DNA of 64,000 nucleotides from Ignavibacteriota bacterium (GCA_016716225.1 JADJWT010000001.1:2552501-2616500); one strand, 5' to 3'. Shown: positions 27,646 through 35,690, numbered from the stretch's first letter. The notes: generated by a model not told the origin, from the letters alone. Numbers and translations are program-made.

Positions 27646-28479
27646 TTATAAATAACGATTTGAAGTTAAGGAATTTTTGATATTATTTAGAATCGATTCA
27701 TTAACAAAATATTTTCCAAAATTTGCTTCATCATTTCTTAAACCGCCGTGAAAATCTGAACCACCGGAAGCAAGTAAACAATATTCATTTACAATATCCG
27801 CATAAAATTTTTGCTGAAATTTTTTATGTGATGAATGAACAACTTCAATTCCGTCAATTCCAAGTTTGATTAATTTATTTAAAATTGATTCTTTCATTTT
27901 TCCCGGATGAGCAATAAATGAAAGTCCGCCAGCATCATTAATTATTTTAAATGCACTTTGAGGGGATACGTGAATTTTTCTTTCAAAAGCCGGACCATCA
28001 TCGCCAATATATTTTTGAAATGCTTGTAAAAAATTTTTTGTAATTCCTTTTTTTAGCAAAGCTTTGGCAATATGAGGTCTACAAATAGGTGAATTTTTAG
28101 AAAATTCTAAAACATCATCTATGGTTATTTCAACATTAATTTTGTTTAATTTTTTAATTATTCTTTTGGCGCGTTCAAAGCGTTCATCTCTAAAAAATTT
28201 CAAAACTTTATTTAATTCTTTGTCTTTGTAATCAATAAAATATCCTAAAATATGAATTTCAGCACCTTCAATATCAGTGCTAATTTCTACACCGGGAACA
28301 ACTTCAATCCCAATTTTTCTTCCATATTTTATAGCTTCTTCAATTCCATTAACAGAATCATGATCTGTAATTCCAACAACTGAAATTTGTTTTTTGTGAG
28401 CTAAATCTAGCAACTCTTGAGGCGATAGAGCCCCGTCTGAATATGTTGTATGAGTATGTAAATCTGCTTTAATTTTCAC
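27646..28479 (-). CDS. PHP-domain phosphoesterase (RNase AM/YciV-like)
   Basis: A 277-residue metal-dependent phosphoesterase. PHP motifs in order: DLHTHTTYSDG (His8 and His10), ITDHDS, GVEIS, CRPHIA, FIAHPG and GGSDFHGG. This set is typical of the YciV/RNase AM / 3',5'-nucleoside-bisphosphate phosphatase group, so a role in degrading pAp or trimming RNA 5' ends is likely. The substrate is inferred from family only. Its upstream region is shared with the divergent gapA. Confidence 0.87.
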   Translation of the reverse strand: MKIKADLHTHTTYSDGALSPQELLDLAHKKQISVVGITDHDSVNGIEEAIKYGRKIGIEVVPGVEISTDIEGAEIHILGYFIDYKDKELNKVLKFFRDERFERAKRIIKKLNKINVEITIDDVLEFSKNSPICRPHIAKALLKKGITKNFLQAFQKYIGDDGPAFERKIHVSPQSAFKIINDAGGLSFIAHPGKMKESILNKLIKLGIDGIEVVHSSHKKFQQKFYADIVNEYCLLASGGSDFHGGLRNDEANFGKYFVNESILNNIKNSLTSNRYL

Positions 28480-28720
28480 AATGAAATATTGGATAGAGTT
28501 GCAAAATTTTAGATTGAAAAGTAATGAATTTTATATTAGAAAACATATGAATCGCTAAATTCAAATCTTATGAAAATGAATAATATTTCATTGATTTGAT
28601 AAATTATTTATGATTTGTGAAAAATTTTCAAATTTTAATGTAAAATAGTGAAAAATATTTTCTTACGTTTTTACATTTAAACATGAAAATTAGATTTTTA
28701 TAAGACTTACACATCTTCAT

Positions 28721-28752
28721 TTTGTAATTGAACTCTTAAAATATTATCTTTG
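28721..28752 (+). promoter_or_regulatory. Bacteroidota sigma-A-type promoter of gapA
   Basis: TTTG at 28721-28724, a 20-bp spacer, then TATCTTTG at 28745-28752, an exact match to TTTG-N19-21-TAnnTTTG. The gapA ATG is 49 bp downstream. This is the best promoter match in the window. Confidence 0.7.
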
Positions 28753-28790
28753 ACAATTATAAATTTATTTATTCATAAACATTAGAATTA

Positions 28791-28796
28791 AAGGAG
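28791..28796 (+). promoter_or_regulatory. Strong ribosome binding site of gapA
   Basis: AAGGAG, 5 bp before the ATG at 28802. It is one of the closest matches to the Shine-Dalgarno consensus in this window, consistent with a highly expressed glycolytic gene. Confidence 0.6.
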
Positions 28797-28801
28797 AAAA
28801 A

Positions 28802-29860
28802 ATGGCTATAAAAGTTGGTATTAATGGTTTTGGAAGAATTGGACGTCAAGTTATCAACGTTCTCGCAGAAAAAGGAATGCTTGGTAAAGAAGTTGATGTT
28901 GTAGCTGTAGTTGATGTTAGCACAGACGCGAAATATTTTGCATATCAGTTAAAATATGATTCAGTTCACGGCAAATTTAAAGGTGAATTGGGCAGTGCAA
29001 AAAGTGATCCTTCTTTAGCAGATGACGACTTAATTGTTGTTAACGGCGATAAAATTAAATGTGTTATGGCTCAAAAAGATCCTTCACAATTACCTTGGGG
29101 TGAATTAGGTGTTGATATAGTTATAGAATCAACCGGATTATTTACAGATTCCGAAAAAGCTAAAGGGCACTTAGCAGCTGGCGCTAAAAAAGTTTTAATC
29201 TCTGCTCCGGGAAAAGGTGATGTTAAAACTTTAGTTATGGGTGTTAACGACGATGAATATCAACCGGAAGTTCATAATATTGTATCAAATGCATCTTGCA
29301 CAACAAACTGTTTAGCTCCAGTTGTTCACGTTTTATTAAAAGAAGGAATTGGTATTGAAAATGGTTTGATGACAACAATTCACTCATATACAGCAACACA
29401 AAAAACTGTTGATGGTCCTTCCAAAAAAGATTGGAGAGGTGGACGTGCAGCAGCAATTAATATAATTCCATCATCAACCGGAGCTGCGAAAGCTGTTGGC
29501 GAAGTTTTACCAAAAACTAAAGGTAAATTAACCGGAATGTCATTCCGTGTTCCAACTGCAAACGTTTCTGTTGTTGATTTAACTTTCCGTTCTGAAAAAG
29601 AAACTTCAATTGAAGAAATTGATGCGTTAATGAAAAAAGCTTCAGAAACTTATTTACAAGGAATATTGGGTTATTCAAATGAAGAAGTTGTTTCTACAGA
29701 TTTTATTCATGATGAAAGATCTTCAATTTATGATTCGCTTGCAACTTTACAAAATAATCTAAAAGGTGAAAAAAGATTCTTCAAAGTTGTTTCTTGGTAT
29801 GATAACGAATGGGGTTACTCAAATAGAGTTGTTGATTTATTGTTAAAAATGGGAAAATAA
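28802..29860 (+). CDS. gapA: Glyceraldehyde-3-phosphate dehydrogenase, type I
   Basis: Converts glyceraldehyde-3-phosphate, NAD and phosphate to 1,3-bisphosphoglycerate. The 352 residues start with IKVGINGFGRIGRQV, the Rossmann dinucleotide loop. The catalytic Cys166 lies in SNASCTTNC and His194 in TTIHSYTATQ. SSTGAAKAVGEVLP and WYDNEWGYSNRVVDLL close the catalytic domain. It is somewhat longer than the usual 335 residues because of small insertions. Asp38 in VVDVSTD, at the end of the second strand, suggests NAD preference. A terminator follows, then pgk. Confidence 0.98.
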   Translation: MAIKVGINGFGRIGRQVINVLAEKGMLGKEVDVVAVVDVSTDAKYFAYQLKYDSVHGKFKGELGSAKSDPSLADDDLIVVNGDKIKCVMAQKDPSQLPWGELGVDIVIESTGLFTDSEKAKGHLAAGAKKVLISAPGKGDVKTLVMGVNDDEYQPEVHNIVSNASCTTNCLAPVVHVLLKEGIGIENGLMTTIHSYTATQKTVDGPSKKDWRGGRAAAINIIPSSTGAAKAVGEVLPKTKGKLTGMSFRVPTANVSVVDLTFRSEKETSIEEIDALMKKASETYLQGILGYSNEEVVSTDFIHDERSSIYDSLATLQNNLKGEKRFFKVVSWYDNEWGYSNRVVDLLLKMGK

Positions 29861-29884
29861 ATAAATTGTAATAATTTAACAAAG

Positions 29885-29914
29885 ACGCAGTCAAAATTAA
29901 TGGCTGCGTTTTTT
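29885..29914 (+). terminator. Rho-independent terminator after gapA
   Basis: ACGCAGTC at 29885-29892 pairs with GGCTGCGT at 29902-29909 (8 bp, one G-T pair) around a 9-nt loop, and a run of T follows to 29914. It lies 25 bp after the gapA stop and could attenuate read-through to pgk. Confidence 0.75.
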
Positions 29915-29952
29915 ATATCTATAAACTGAATTCAAGGAATTCGGAGGAGAAA

Positions 29953-31149
29953 ATGGAAAAATTATTTATCGAAGATTTAGACCTTAAAAGTAAAAAAGTT
30001 TTAGTTCGTGTTGATTTTAATGTACCGTTAAACGAAAATTTAGAAATTACTGATGATATCAGAATTACATCTGCACTTCCAACAATTGAAAAAATTGTTA
30101 AAGATGGCGGAAAAGCAATATTGATGAGCCACTTGGGAAGACCAAAAGGGGGACCAAATCCAAAATATAGTTTAAAACCAACAGCAGTTCGTTTGGGTGA
30201 ATTGATAGGAAAAGAAGTAAAATTAGCTCCCGATTGTGTTGGTGAAGAAGTGAAAAAAATGGTTGATGATATGAAAGAAGGCGATGTTTTAATATTAGAG
30301 AATGTCAGATTTCATGCGGAAGAAGAAAAAAATGTTCCGGAATTTGCAAAGCAATTAGCAGATTTAGGAGAAGTCTACATTAATGATGCATTTGGTTCTG
30401 CTCACCGTGCACATGCTTCTACAGAAGGAATAACAAAATATATTTCGCAAAATGCATCTGGTTATTTGATGAAAAAAGAATTGGATTATTTGGGAAGCGC
30501 AGTTGAAAATCCTAAACGACCGTTTACAGCAATTTTAGGCGGTGCAAAAATTTCCGGCAAGATTGATGTAATTCAACAATTAATGAGCAAAGTTGATAAC
30601 TTGATTGTCGGCGGCGGAATGGGCTACACATTTTATAAATCGCAAGGTTTGGAAATTGGAACATCACTTTTAGAAGCTGATAAAGTTGATCTCGCAAAAG
30701 AAATTCTTGAAAAAGCAAAAACTTCAGGAGTAAATTTTATGCTTCCGGTTGATGTAGTTGTTGCTCCGGAATTTGATAATTGCTCACTTTCTGATGTAGT
30801 TCCGGTTAATGAAATGCCGGCAGATAAAATGGGATTGGATATTGGACCAAAAACAATTGAGAAATTTAAAGAAATAATTTTGGTAAGTAAAACAGTTGTT
30901 TGGAACGGACCAATGGGAGTTTTTGAATTTGATAATTTTGCAAAAGGGACAAACGCAATTGCCGAAGCTTTAGTTGAAGCTACAGAAAAAGGTGCAATTA
31001 CAATAATTGGCGGCGGAGATTCTGCAGCAGCAATTAAAAAAGCCGGATTGGATGAAAAAGTTTCTCACGTTTCTACCGGCGGCGGTGCTTCTTTAGAATA
31101 TTTAGAAGGTAAAGCTTTACCTGGAGTTGAAGCTCTTACCAATAAATAA
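29953..31149 (+). CDS. pgk: Phosphoglycerate kinase
   Basis: Transfers phosphate from 1,3-bisphosphoglycerate to ADP. The 398 residues have the usual family length. VLVRVDFNVPL (about 17-27) and LMSHLGRPKG form the substrate site; the hinge and ATP-binding C-domain show AILGGAKISGKI, GGGMGYTF, WNGPMGVFE and IIGGGDSAAA. GGAGGA lies a few bases before the ATG. It is the next gene after gapA, separated by a terminator, and has its own terminator downstream, so the two may be partly independently expressed. Confidence 0.98.
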   Translation: MEKLFIEDLDLKSKKVLVRVDFNVPLNENLEITDDIRITSALPTIEKIVKDGGKAILMSHLGRPKGGPNPKYSLKPTAVRLGELIGKEVKLAPDCVGEEVKKMVDDMKEGDVLILENVRFHAEEEKNVPEFAKQLADLGEVYINDAFGSAHRAHASTEGITKYISQNASGYLMKKELDYLGSAVENPKRPFTAILGGAKISGKIDVIQQLMSKVDNLIVGGGMGYTFYKSQGLEIGTSLLEADKVDLAKEILEKAKTSGVNFMLPVDVVVAPEFDNCSLSDVVPVNEMPADKMGLDIGPKTIEKFKEIILVSKTVVWNGPMGVFEFDNFAKGTNAIAEALVEATEKGAITIIGGGDSAAAIKKAGLDEKVSHVSTGGGASLEYLEGKALPGVEALTNK

Positions 31150-31188
31150 ATTTGAAACCTTTTAAATCAAATTTAGTCTAATCTTTCA

Positions 31189-31234
31189 AAACCTCCGGAA
31201 TTTGTAAACTATTCAAATTCGGAGGTTTAATTTT
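31189..31234 (+). terminator. Hairpin terminator after pgk
   Basis: AAACCTCCG-AATTTG (31189-31204, with one bulged G at 31198) pairs with CAAATTCGGAGGTTT at 31214-31228 around a 9-nt loop. The 3' side runs into TTTAATTTTA. The long 15-bp stem and T-rich tail fit a factor-independent terminator. Confidence 0.72.
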
Positions 31235-31308
31235 ATACTAATTTATTTTTAATAATATTTTAGTAAATTCCAAAAGTGATTATAAAGATTTAATTTTAGG
31301 AAATTTTA

Positions 31309-32211
31309 ATGGCTTATAATGATTATCGACCAAGAGGATTTGGCGGATTTAGTTTTTTTCCTCCGGTTATAAAAAATATTTTAATTATAAATGGAATTGT
31401 TTTTTTTATTTCAATTATTGCACAAAATATTGTAATTGGCGGAGTTTTACTTGATAATTTAATCACAAAATATTTTGCATTAATTCCATTCAGTAATACA
31501 TATTGGAATTTTATGCCTTGGCAATTAATTACATATCAGTTTTTGCATGGCGGATTTTCTCACATATTTTTTAATATGTTGATGTTGTGGATGTTTGGTA
31601 TGGAAATCGAAAATATTATGGGCTCGAAGAAATTTTTAATTTTCTATTTGCTTGCCGGAGTTGGAGGAGGAATTCTGCAATTATTATTGGGAACCGGTTC
31701 GGCTCCAATAATTGGTGCATCCGGAGCTGTTTATGGAGTTATGGTTGCGTTTGCAATGTATTTTCCGGATAGGTTAATTTATATATATTTTCTTATTCCC
31801 GTTAAAGCAAAATATTTAATTGTTTTCATGATGGTTATTGAATTTCTTTCCGTTGGTGATGCAAGTTTTGTTGCACATTTAGCTCATTTAGGCGGAGCAA
31901 TTATCGGATTTTTATTTGTAATTATGGATAGAAAAAACAATTATAATTTTGATAGAATTTTCGAAAGTTTCAAAAGTAAAACAGATTATTCTGATAATTT
32001 TTCATTTAAGAAGAAAAAATCACCGTTTAGTTTTGGTAAAAAAGAAGCAGAAGAAGCTGAGTATTATGAAATAAATTCGGCAAATAAAAACGAAGAAAAA
32101 ATTTCACAAGAAACAATTGATAAAATTTTAGATAAAATTAGTCAAAGTGGTTATCAAAATTTAACAGAAAAAGAAAAGAAAATTCTTTTTGAAGCAAGCA
32201 AGAAAAATTAA
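31309..32211 (+). CDS. Rhomboid-family intramembrane serine protease
   Basis: Cleaves membrane proteins within the bilayer. The 300-residue protein has six or seven hydrophobic segments. The catalytic Ser138 is in GASGAVYG, and the partner His193 in AHLAHLGG. HGGFSHIFFNML contains the His85-x3-Asn89 oxyanion-type motif found in bacterial rhomboids. A charged, probably soluble C-terminal tail of about 90 residues follows the last membrane segment. The gene ends 9 bp before the left repeat of the GIY-YIG unit, which separates it from the following genes. Confidence 0.93.
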   Translation: MAYNDYRPRGFGGFSFFPPVIKNILIINGIVFFISIIAQNIVIGGVLLDNLITKYFALIPFSNTYWNFMPWQLITYQFLHGGFSHIFFNMLMLWMFGMEIENIMGSKKFLIFYLLAGVGGGILQLLLGTGSAPIIGASGAVYGVMVAFAMYFPDRLIYIYFLIPVKAKYLIVFMMVIEFLSVGDASFVAHLAHLGGAIIGFLFVIMDRKNNYNFDRIFESFKSKTDYSDNFSFKKKKSPFSFGKKEAEEAEYYEINSANKNEEKISQETIDKILDKISQSGYQNLTEKEKKILFEASKKN

Positions 32212-32220
32212 TTTTGTTTT

Positions 32221-32253
32221 TGTCATTGCGAGGAGTTTACGACGAAGCAATCT
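32221..32253 (+). repeat. Left REP-like palindromic repeat
   Basis: TGTCATTGCGA, a 12-bp variable centre, then GAAGCAATCT. ATTGC and GCAAT near the two ends can pair, so the repeat is itself an imperfect hairpin. It lies between the rhomboid stop and the GIY-YIG start codon. Confidence 0.75.
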
Positions 32254-32260
32254 GTAAAAT

Positions 32261-32557
32261 ATGATAGAACATTTTTATGTTTATATACTAACTAATAAAA
32301 ACAAAACTGTATTATATACGGGTATTACAAATAATTTACAAAGAAGATTATTCGAACACAAAAATAATTTTGTAGATGGCTTTACAAAAAAATATAATAT
32401 CCATTATTTAATCTATTTTGAAATTTTTAAAGATTCACTGAACGCTATTAAACGAGAAAAACAAATCAAAGCTGGCTCAAGAAAAAAGAAAATTGAATTG
32501 ATTGAATCAATAAATCCCAATTGGGAAGACCTCTCTGAAAGGTTTAATATTTTTTAA
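32261..32557 (+). CDS. Small GIY-YIG endonuclease-like protein
   Basis: A 98-residue single-domain protein of the UPF0213/YhbQ type. The GIY strand appears as FYVYILTN (residues 5-12) and the YIG strand as LYTGITNNLQRR (18-29), with Arg28/Arg29 as the conserved arginine candidates and a nearby EHKNN. The metal-binding Glu is probably in AIKREKQIKAGSRKKK. Such proteins nick or cleave DNA; no separate DNA-binding domain is present. The ATG is 7 bp after the left repeat, and the stop is about 36 bp before the inner box of the right repeat. Context suggests the protein acts on, or moves with, those repeats, which is inference. Confidence 0.88.
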   Translation: MIEHFYVYILTNKNKTVLYTGITNNLQRRLFEHKNNFVDGFTKKYNIHYLIYFEIFKDSLNAIKREKQIKAGSRKKKIELIESINPNWEDLSERFNIF

Positions 32558-32578
32558 AGAATCATTTATATTATTATT

Positions 32579-32956
32579 ATGCAACATTTAAATGATTGCT
32601 TCATCAAATCAAAATTTGATTTGATTCGCAATGACAGATTCTATCAAACATTTTCAACTCTATTTTTTTTAGTTGTAATTCTAATTTCATTCCAATTTTG
32701 CAGTAACCAGAAAAATGTTGATCTTGAAACTCTCTCAAAAGTTTATGTTGATTTATTAGTTGTTGAAGATTTTTATTCGGGTACTGATTCCGTTAAAATT
32801 AAAAAAGAAGAAGTTTTTAAAAAGTACGAAATCGATTCAACTTCTTATTTTAATTCTTATAAATCTTTGAAATATAATGACGCAAAATGGAATGAATTTT
32901 TTAATCTCTCGCAAGCTTATTTGGATACGTTAAAATCTAAACAGAAGAAGAATTAG
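32579..32956 (+). CDS. Small DUF4296-like lipoprotein
   Basis: A 125-residue protein resembling the Bacteroidota DUF4296 family (pattern VFKKYEIDSTSYFNSYKSLKY in two blocks, then a helical tail). A hydrophobic segment (about residues 26-40) ends at Cys41 (SFQFCSNQ), suggesting a lipoprotein, though the residues before Cys are not a canonical lipobox. The first 19 codons lie inside the right REP-like repeat. A TTG at 32621 would give a tidier signal peptide (IRNDRF then the hydrophobic stretch), but it too lies inside the repeat. The 3' end overlaps convergent recQ by 20 bp. Function is unknown. Confidence 0.65.
   Translation: MQHLNDCFIKSKFDLIRNDRFYQTFSTLFFLVVILISFQFCSNQKNVDLETLSKVYVDLLVVEDFYSGTDSVKIKKEEVFKKYEIDSTSYFNSYKSLKYNDAKWNEFFNLSQAYLDTLKSKQKKN
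32594..32636 (-). repeat. Right REP-like palindromic repeat, inverted copy
   Basis: On the minus strand it reads TGTCATTGCGA, a centre, then GAAGCAATC, matching the left copy's outer and inner boxes. The centre (32603-32625) is a nearly perfect palindrome: ATCAAATCAA, a 3-nt loop, TTGATTTGAT. The whole repeat can therefore fold into a long hairpin. It overlaps the 5' end of the DUF4296-like gene. Confidence 0.75.
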
Positions 32957-35525
32957 CTTTAAGAATTGCTTTTACAATTCTAATTTTTGAGTAACTAACA
33001 TTTGTTTCAATTCTACTTTTTATTGATTTCAAATCTTCGTTAAAATCCATAATATTTGCTTTTACTAAATCAAATTCTTCTTTCGAGATTAATGAGGAAA
33101 AATCCAAATTTGGATAATAACTAATTATTGTTTCAACTTGAATTGATACAATAGATTCCGGCAGTTTAAGCAGTTTTGAAATATCATAAAGTGAATATTT
33201 TTTCAGTATCAAATCATAAGTTTGCGAAATATGTTTTGGTAATTTTTTGGCAATCGAATTTTCATTTTCAATAGTTGTATGTTCTTTAATAATTGATAAA
33301 AATTCTGGACCAATTTTATTAAACATTCTTTGGTTGAATCCGCTAATCTGCAAAATTGCCGATGAAGATTGAGGTTTATCTTTTACAATTTCTCTCAGAA
33401 TTTTATCAGAGCAAATTATTTGCGGATTTTGATTAAATTTTTTTGCTGCTAAATCTCTTTCTTCGCGTAATTTATTATATAATTCAAGATTAATTTCATA
33501 ATGATTATCCTGAACTTCTACATTTTCAAATTCATTTTCTTCAACAAAAAATAATTCTTCCAAGGGATTAAAAACCAATTCATCATTTATTTCTTTCAAA
33601 ATATTTTTCTTCAATAAAAATTGAATTGATGATTCAATTTCTTGAATTGAATAATGTTTGCAATTTTCAAATGTTGAAATTTTTCTTGCGATATTTGAAT
33701 TTGAACTTCCTTTTAATATTCCAATCAATCTATTTTCGGTTAAACTTCCTTTAAATTCTTTAAAAGTTCTAATAATAATTTCGTTGATGAATTCATTGTT
33801 ATTAATATTTTTATTTTTGTTCGAACAATTATCACATTTACCGCATTTGTAATTTTTAGTTTCTTCACCAAAATATTCCAAAATAAATTTAAAACGGCAA
33901 TCATCGGTATTTACATATTCTAAAACTTGGTCAAGTTTATTTTCAGCTAATTGAATTTTTTTATTAATCTCTGCTTTGTTCAATTTAAGATTTTTGCTCG
34001 CAACTCTTTCAGTTAACATAGAAATTTTTTGAACAAACGCTGGTTTATCGTATTCAATAATTCCAATATTATTTAACGTAAATAAAAATTCGTTAATTGT
34101 CCTTTTACTGTATCCAAAATTTTGATAAAGAAAATCAAAATTAATTTCTACTTTAGAATTGAAAATTGAATTTCCGAAAATTTTAATTAATTGAATTACA
34201 AAATCTTGCAATTCGGAATTAAACATTCCTTTTAAATATTTCTTTAAATCATTTTGAGATAATTTTATTTGAATAAAATGACAGAGTGAATTTTGCGAAT
34301 GAAGTTTTAGATAATTACTCTCTTCCAAAATTGAAATTATTGAAGGAATCAATCCTTTATGAATTTCTTTGGATTCAATTAATTTTATTAAATCATTTGA
34401 AATTTCTAAAAGTTTTTCAGTTTTACTATTTACAGCAATTTTATAAAAATCTAAAATCGCATCATAACATTTTTTAATTTGCTCAACATTTGGATTACTA
34501 ATTTGAATAAAAAATTCTTGAATTTCTTTATCTCGGTTTGAATAAAATAAAATTGCTTTCGATTCAGAGCCGTCTCTACCAGCTCTTCCGAATTCTTGAT
34601 ATAAATTTTCTATTGAACTTGGAATATTATAATGAATTACCAATCCAATATTTTTTTTATCAATTCCCATTCCGAAAGCATTTGTGGCAACAATAATATT
34701 AGTTCTTCCATTTATAAAATTATCTTGAATAATTCTCCTTAATTCATTTGTTAATCCAGCATGATAAAATTCGTTTGTAATTTTTTGCAAATTTAAAAAT
34801 TGAGAAAGTTGTTCCGCATGTTTTCTTGTAGAAGAATAAATTATTGCAGTAGTTTTATTTCCCCTTAAAATTTCCGCAATTTTCTCTTTTTTATTTTTAT
34901 CGAACAAAACATTTAGTGAAATATTTTCTCGCTCAAATCCGGTTATATGAACTGAAGGATTTTCAAACTGCAATTGCTCAATTATATCTTTTCTTACTTC
35001 GGGAGTTGCGGTTGCAGTAAATGCAGAAATATTTTTCACTTCAATTGCTTGAGTAAAATTTTTAATATTTCTGTAACTCGGTCTAAAATTATGTCCCCAT
35101 TCGCTAATACAATGTGCTTCATCAATAAATAAAAATTCCGGTTTTAAATTTTTAATTCGTTGAACAAAATTTATGTTGTTAAGTTTTTCGGGAGAAACAA
35201 ACAGCAATTTTATTTTACTATTTTGCAATTCATTTAGAACTTTTTCTGACTCTGAGAAGTCTAAACTGCTGTTAATGAATGCTGCAATTTTTTGTTTTTG
35301 ATTCAAGGAATTTACTTGATCTTGCATCAAAGAAATTAGCGGGGAAATTATTATTGAATAAGTTTCGGAAATGATTGATGGCAATTGGTAACAAATTGAT
35401 TTTCCCGCTCCGGTTGGCATAATTACTAAAACATTTTTTTTATCTAAAATGTCTTTAATTATTTGTTCTTGTCCCGGACGAAAATTTTCAAATCCGAAAA
35501 ATTCGTGTAATTTTTTTAGCAGCAT
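32937..35525 (-). CDS. recQ: RecQ-family ATP-dependent DNA helicase, long form
   Basis: A 3'-5' helicase of recombination and replication repair. I use the ATG at 35525 (862 residues) and not the TTG two codons upstream. The helicase core has MPTGAGKSICYQLP (Walker A), FIDEAHCISEWGH (DEAH box), TATATPEVR and the motif VI region EFGRAGRDG. The zinc cysteines of the RQC region are in CRFKFILEYF and CGKCDNC, followed by the winged helix. An HRDC domain (about residues 690-760) is present. The last 90 residues form an added helical, helix-turn-helix-like tail found in longer RecQ proteins. It is larger than E. coli RecQ (about 610). It converges on the small lipoprotein gene. Confidence 0.95.
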   Translation of the reverse strand: MLLKKLHEFFGFENFRPGQEQIIKDILDKKNVLVIMPTGAGKSICYQLPSIISETYSIIISPLISLMQDQVNSLNQKQKIAAFINSSLDFSESEKVLNELQNSKIKLLFVSPEKLNNINFVQRIKNLKPEFLFIDEAHCISEWGHNFRPSYRNIKNFTQAIEVKNISAFTATATPEVRKDIIEQLQFENPSVHITGFERENISLNVLFDKNKKEKIAEILRGNKTTAIIYSSTRKHAEQLSQFLNLQKITNEFYHAGLTNELRRIIQDNFINGRTNIIVATNAFGMGIDKKNIGLVIHYNIPSSIENLYQEFGRAGRDGSESKAILFYSNRDKEIQEFFIQISNPNVEQIKKCYDAILDFYKIAVNSKTEKLLEISNDLIKLIESKEIHKGLIPSIISILEESNYLKLHSQNSLCHFIQIKLSQNDLKKYLKGMFNSELQDFVIQLIKIFGNSIFNSKVEINFDFLYQNFGYSKRTINEFLFTLNNIGIIEYDKPAFVQKISMLTERVASKNLKLNKAEINKKIQLAENKLDQVLEYVNTDDCRFKFILEYFGEETKNYKCGKCDNCSNKNKNINNNEFINEIIIRTFKEFKGSLTENRLIGILKGSSNSNIARKISTFENCKHYSIQEIESSIQFLLKKNILKEINDELVFNPLEELFFVEENEFENVEVQDNHYEINLELYNKLREERDLAAKKFNQNPQIICSDKILREIVKDKPQSSSAILQISGFNQRMFNKIGPEFLSIIKEHTTIENENSIAKKLPKHISQTYDLILKKYSLYDISKLLKLPESIVSIQVETIISYYPNLDFSSLISKEEFDLVKANIMDFNEDLKSIKSRIETNVSYSKIRIVKAILKANSSSV

Positions 35526-35569
35526 ATTCAATTTTTATTTGTGATACTCATAAAATAATTATCAATCAT

Positions 35570-35607
35570 TTTGTCATTGGATTCTTTTGTTCATTCAGAA
35601 TGACAAA
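35570..35607. repeat. Short inverted repeat of a second REP-like type
   Basis: TTTGTCATT at 35570-35578 and its complement AATGACAAA at 35599-35607 enclose a 20-bp centre. The GTCATT ends recall the repeats around the GIY-YIG gene, but the inner sequence (TTCATTCAG / GGATTC) is different. It lies in the recQ / ABC-exporter divergent region. Confidence 0.65.
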
Positions 35608-35629
35608 TATTAATTTTAAGAAGTTTAGA

Positions 35630-35661
35630 TTTAGAAAAAACAAAGAATAATTCTATCTTTA
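35630..35661 (+). promoter_or_regulatory. Candidate promoter of the ABC-2 exporter operon
   Basis: TTTAG at 35630-35634, 19 bp, then TATCTTTA at 35654-35661, close to TTTG-N19-TAnnTTTG. The start codon is 29 bp downstream. Confidence 0.45.
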
Positions 35662-35690
35662 CGTAAACTTATTACAAATTTAAAGAAATA

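Larger units (their letters stand above)
28480..28801. other. Divergent intergenic region between the PHP gene and gapA
   Basis: A 322-bp, very AT-rich stretch without a supported gene. On the plus strand it holds the gapA promoter (28721-28752) and ribosome binding site. Promoter elements for the PHP gene on the minus strand must also lie here, but I could not pick a convincing pair. The untranslated leader of gapA is about 40-45 bp. Confidence 0.6.
32221..32636. mobile_element. Putative miniature GIY-YIG unit with inverted REP-like ends
   Basis: A 416-bp unit. The left end TGTCATTGCGA (32221-32231) is the exact reverse complement of the right end TCGCAATGACA (32626-32636). Inside each lies a second shared box, GAAGCAATC at 32244-32252 and its complement GATTGCTTC at 32594-32602. 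Between the repeats is one complete GIY-YIG nuclease gene. No clear target-site duplication was found. That this is a mobile unit is inference from the symmetric ends around a single nuclease gene. Confidence 0.6.
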
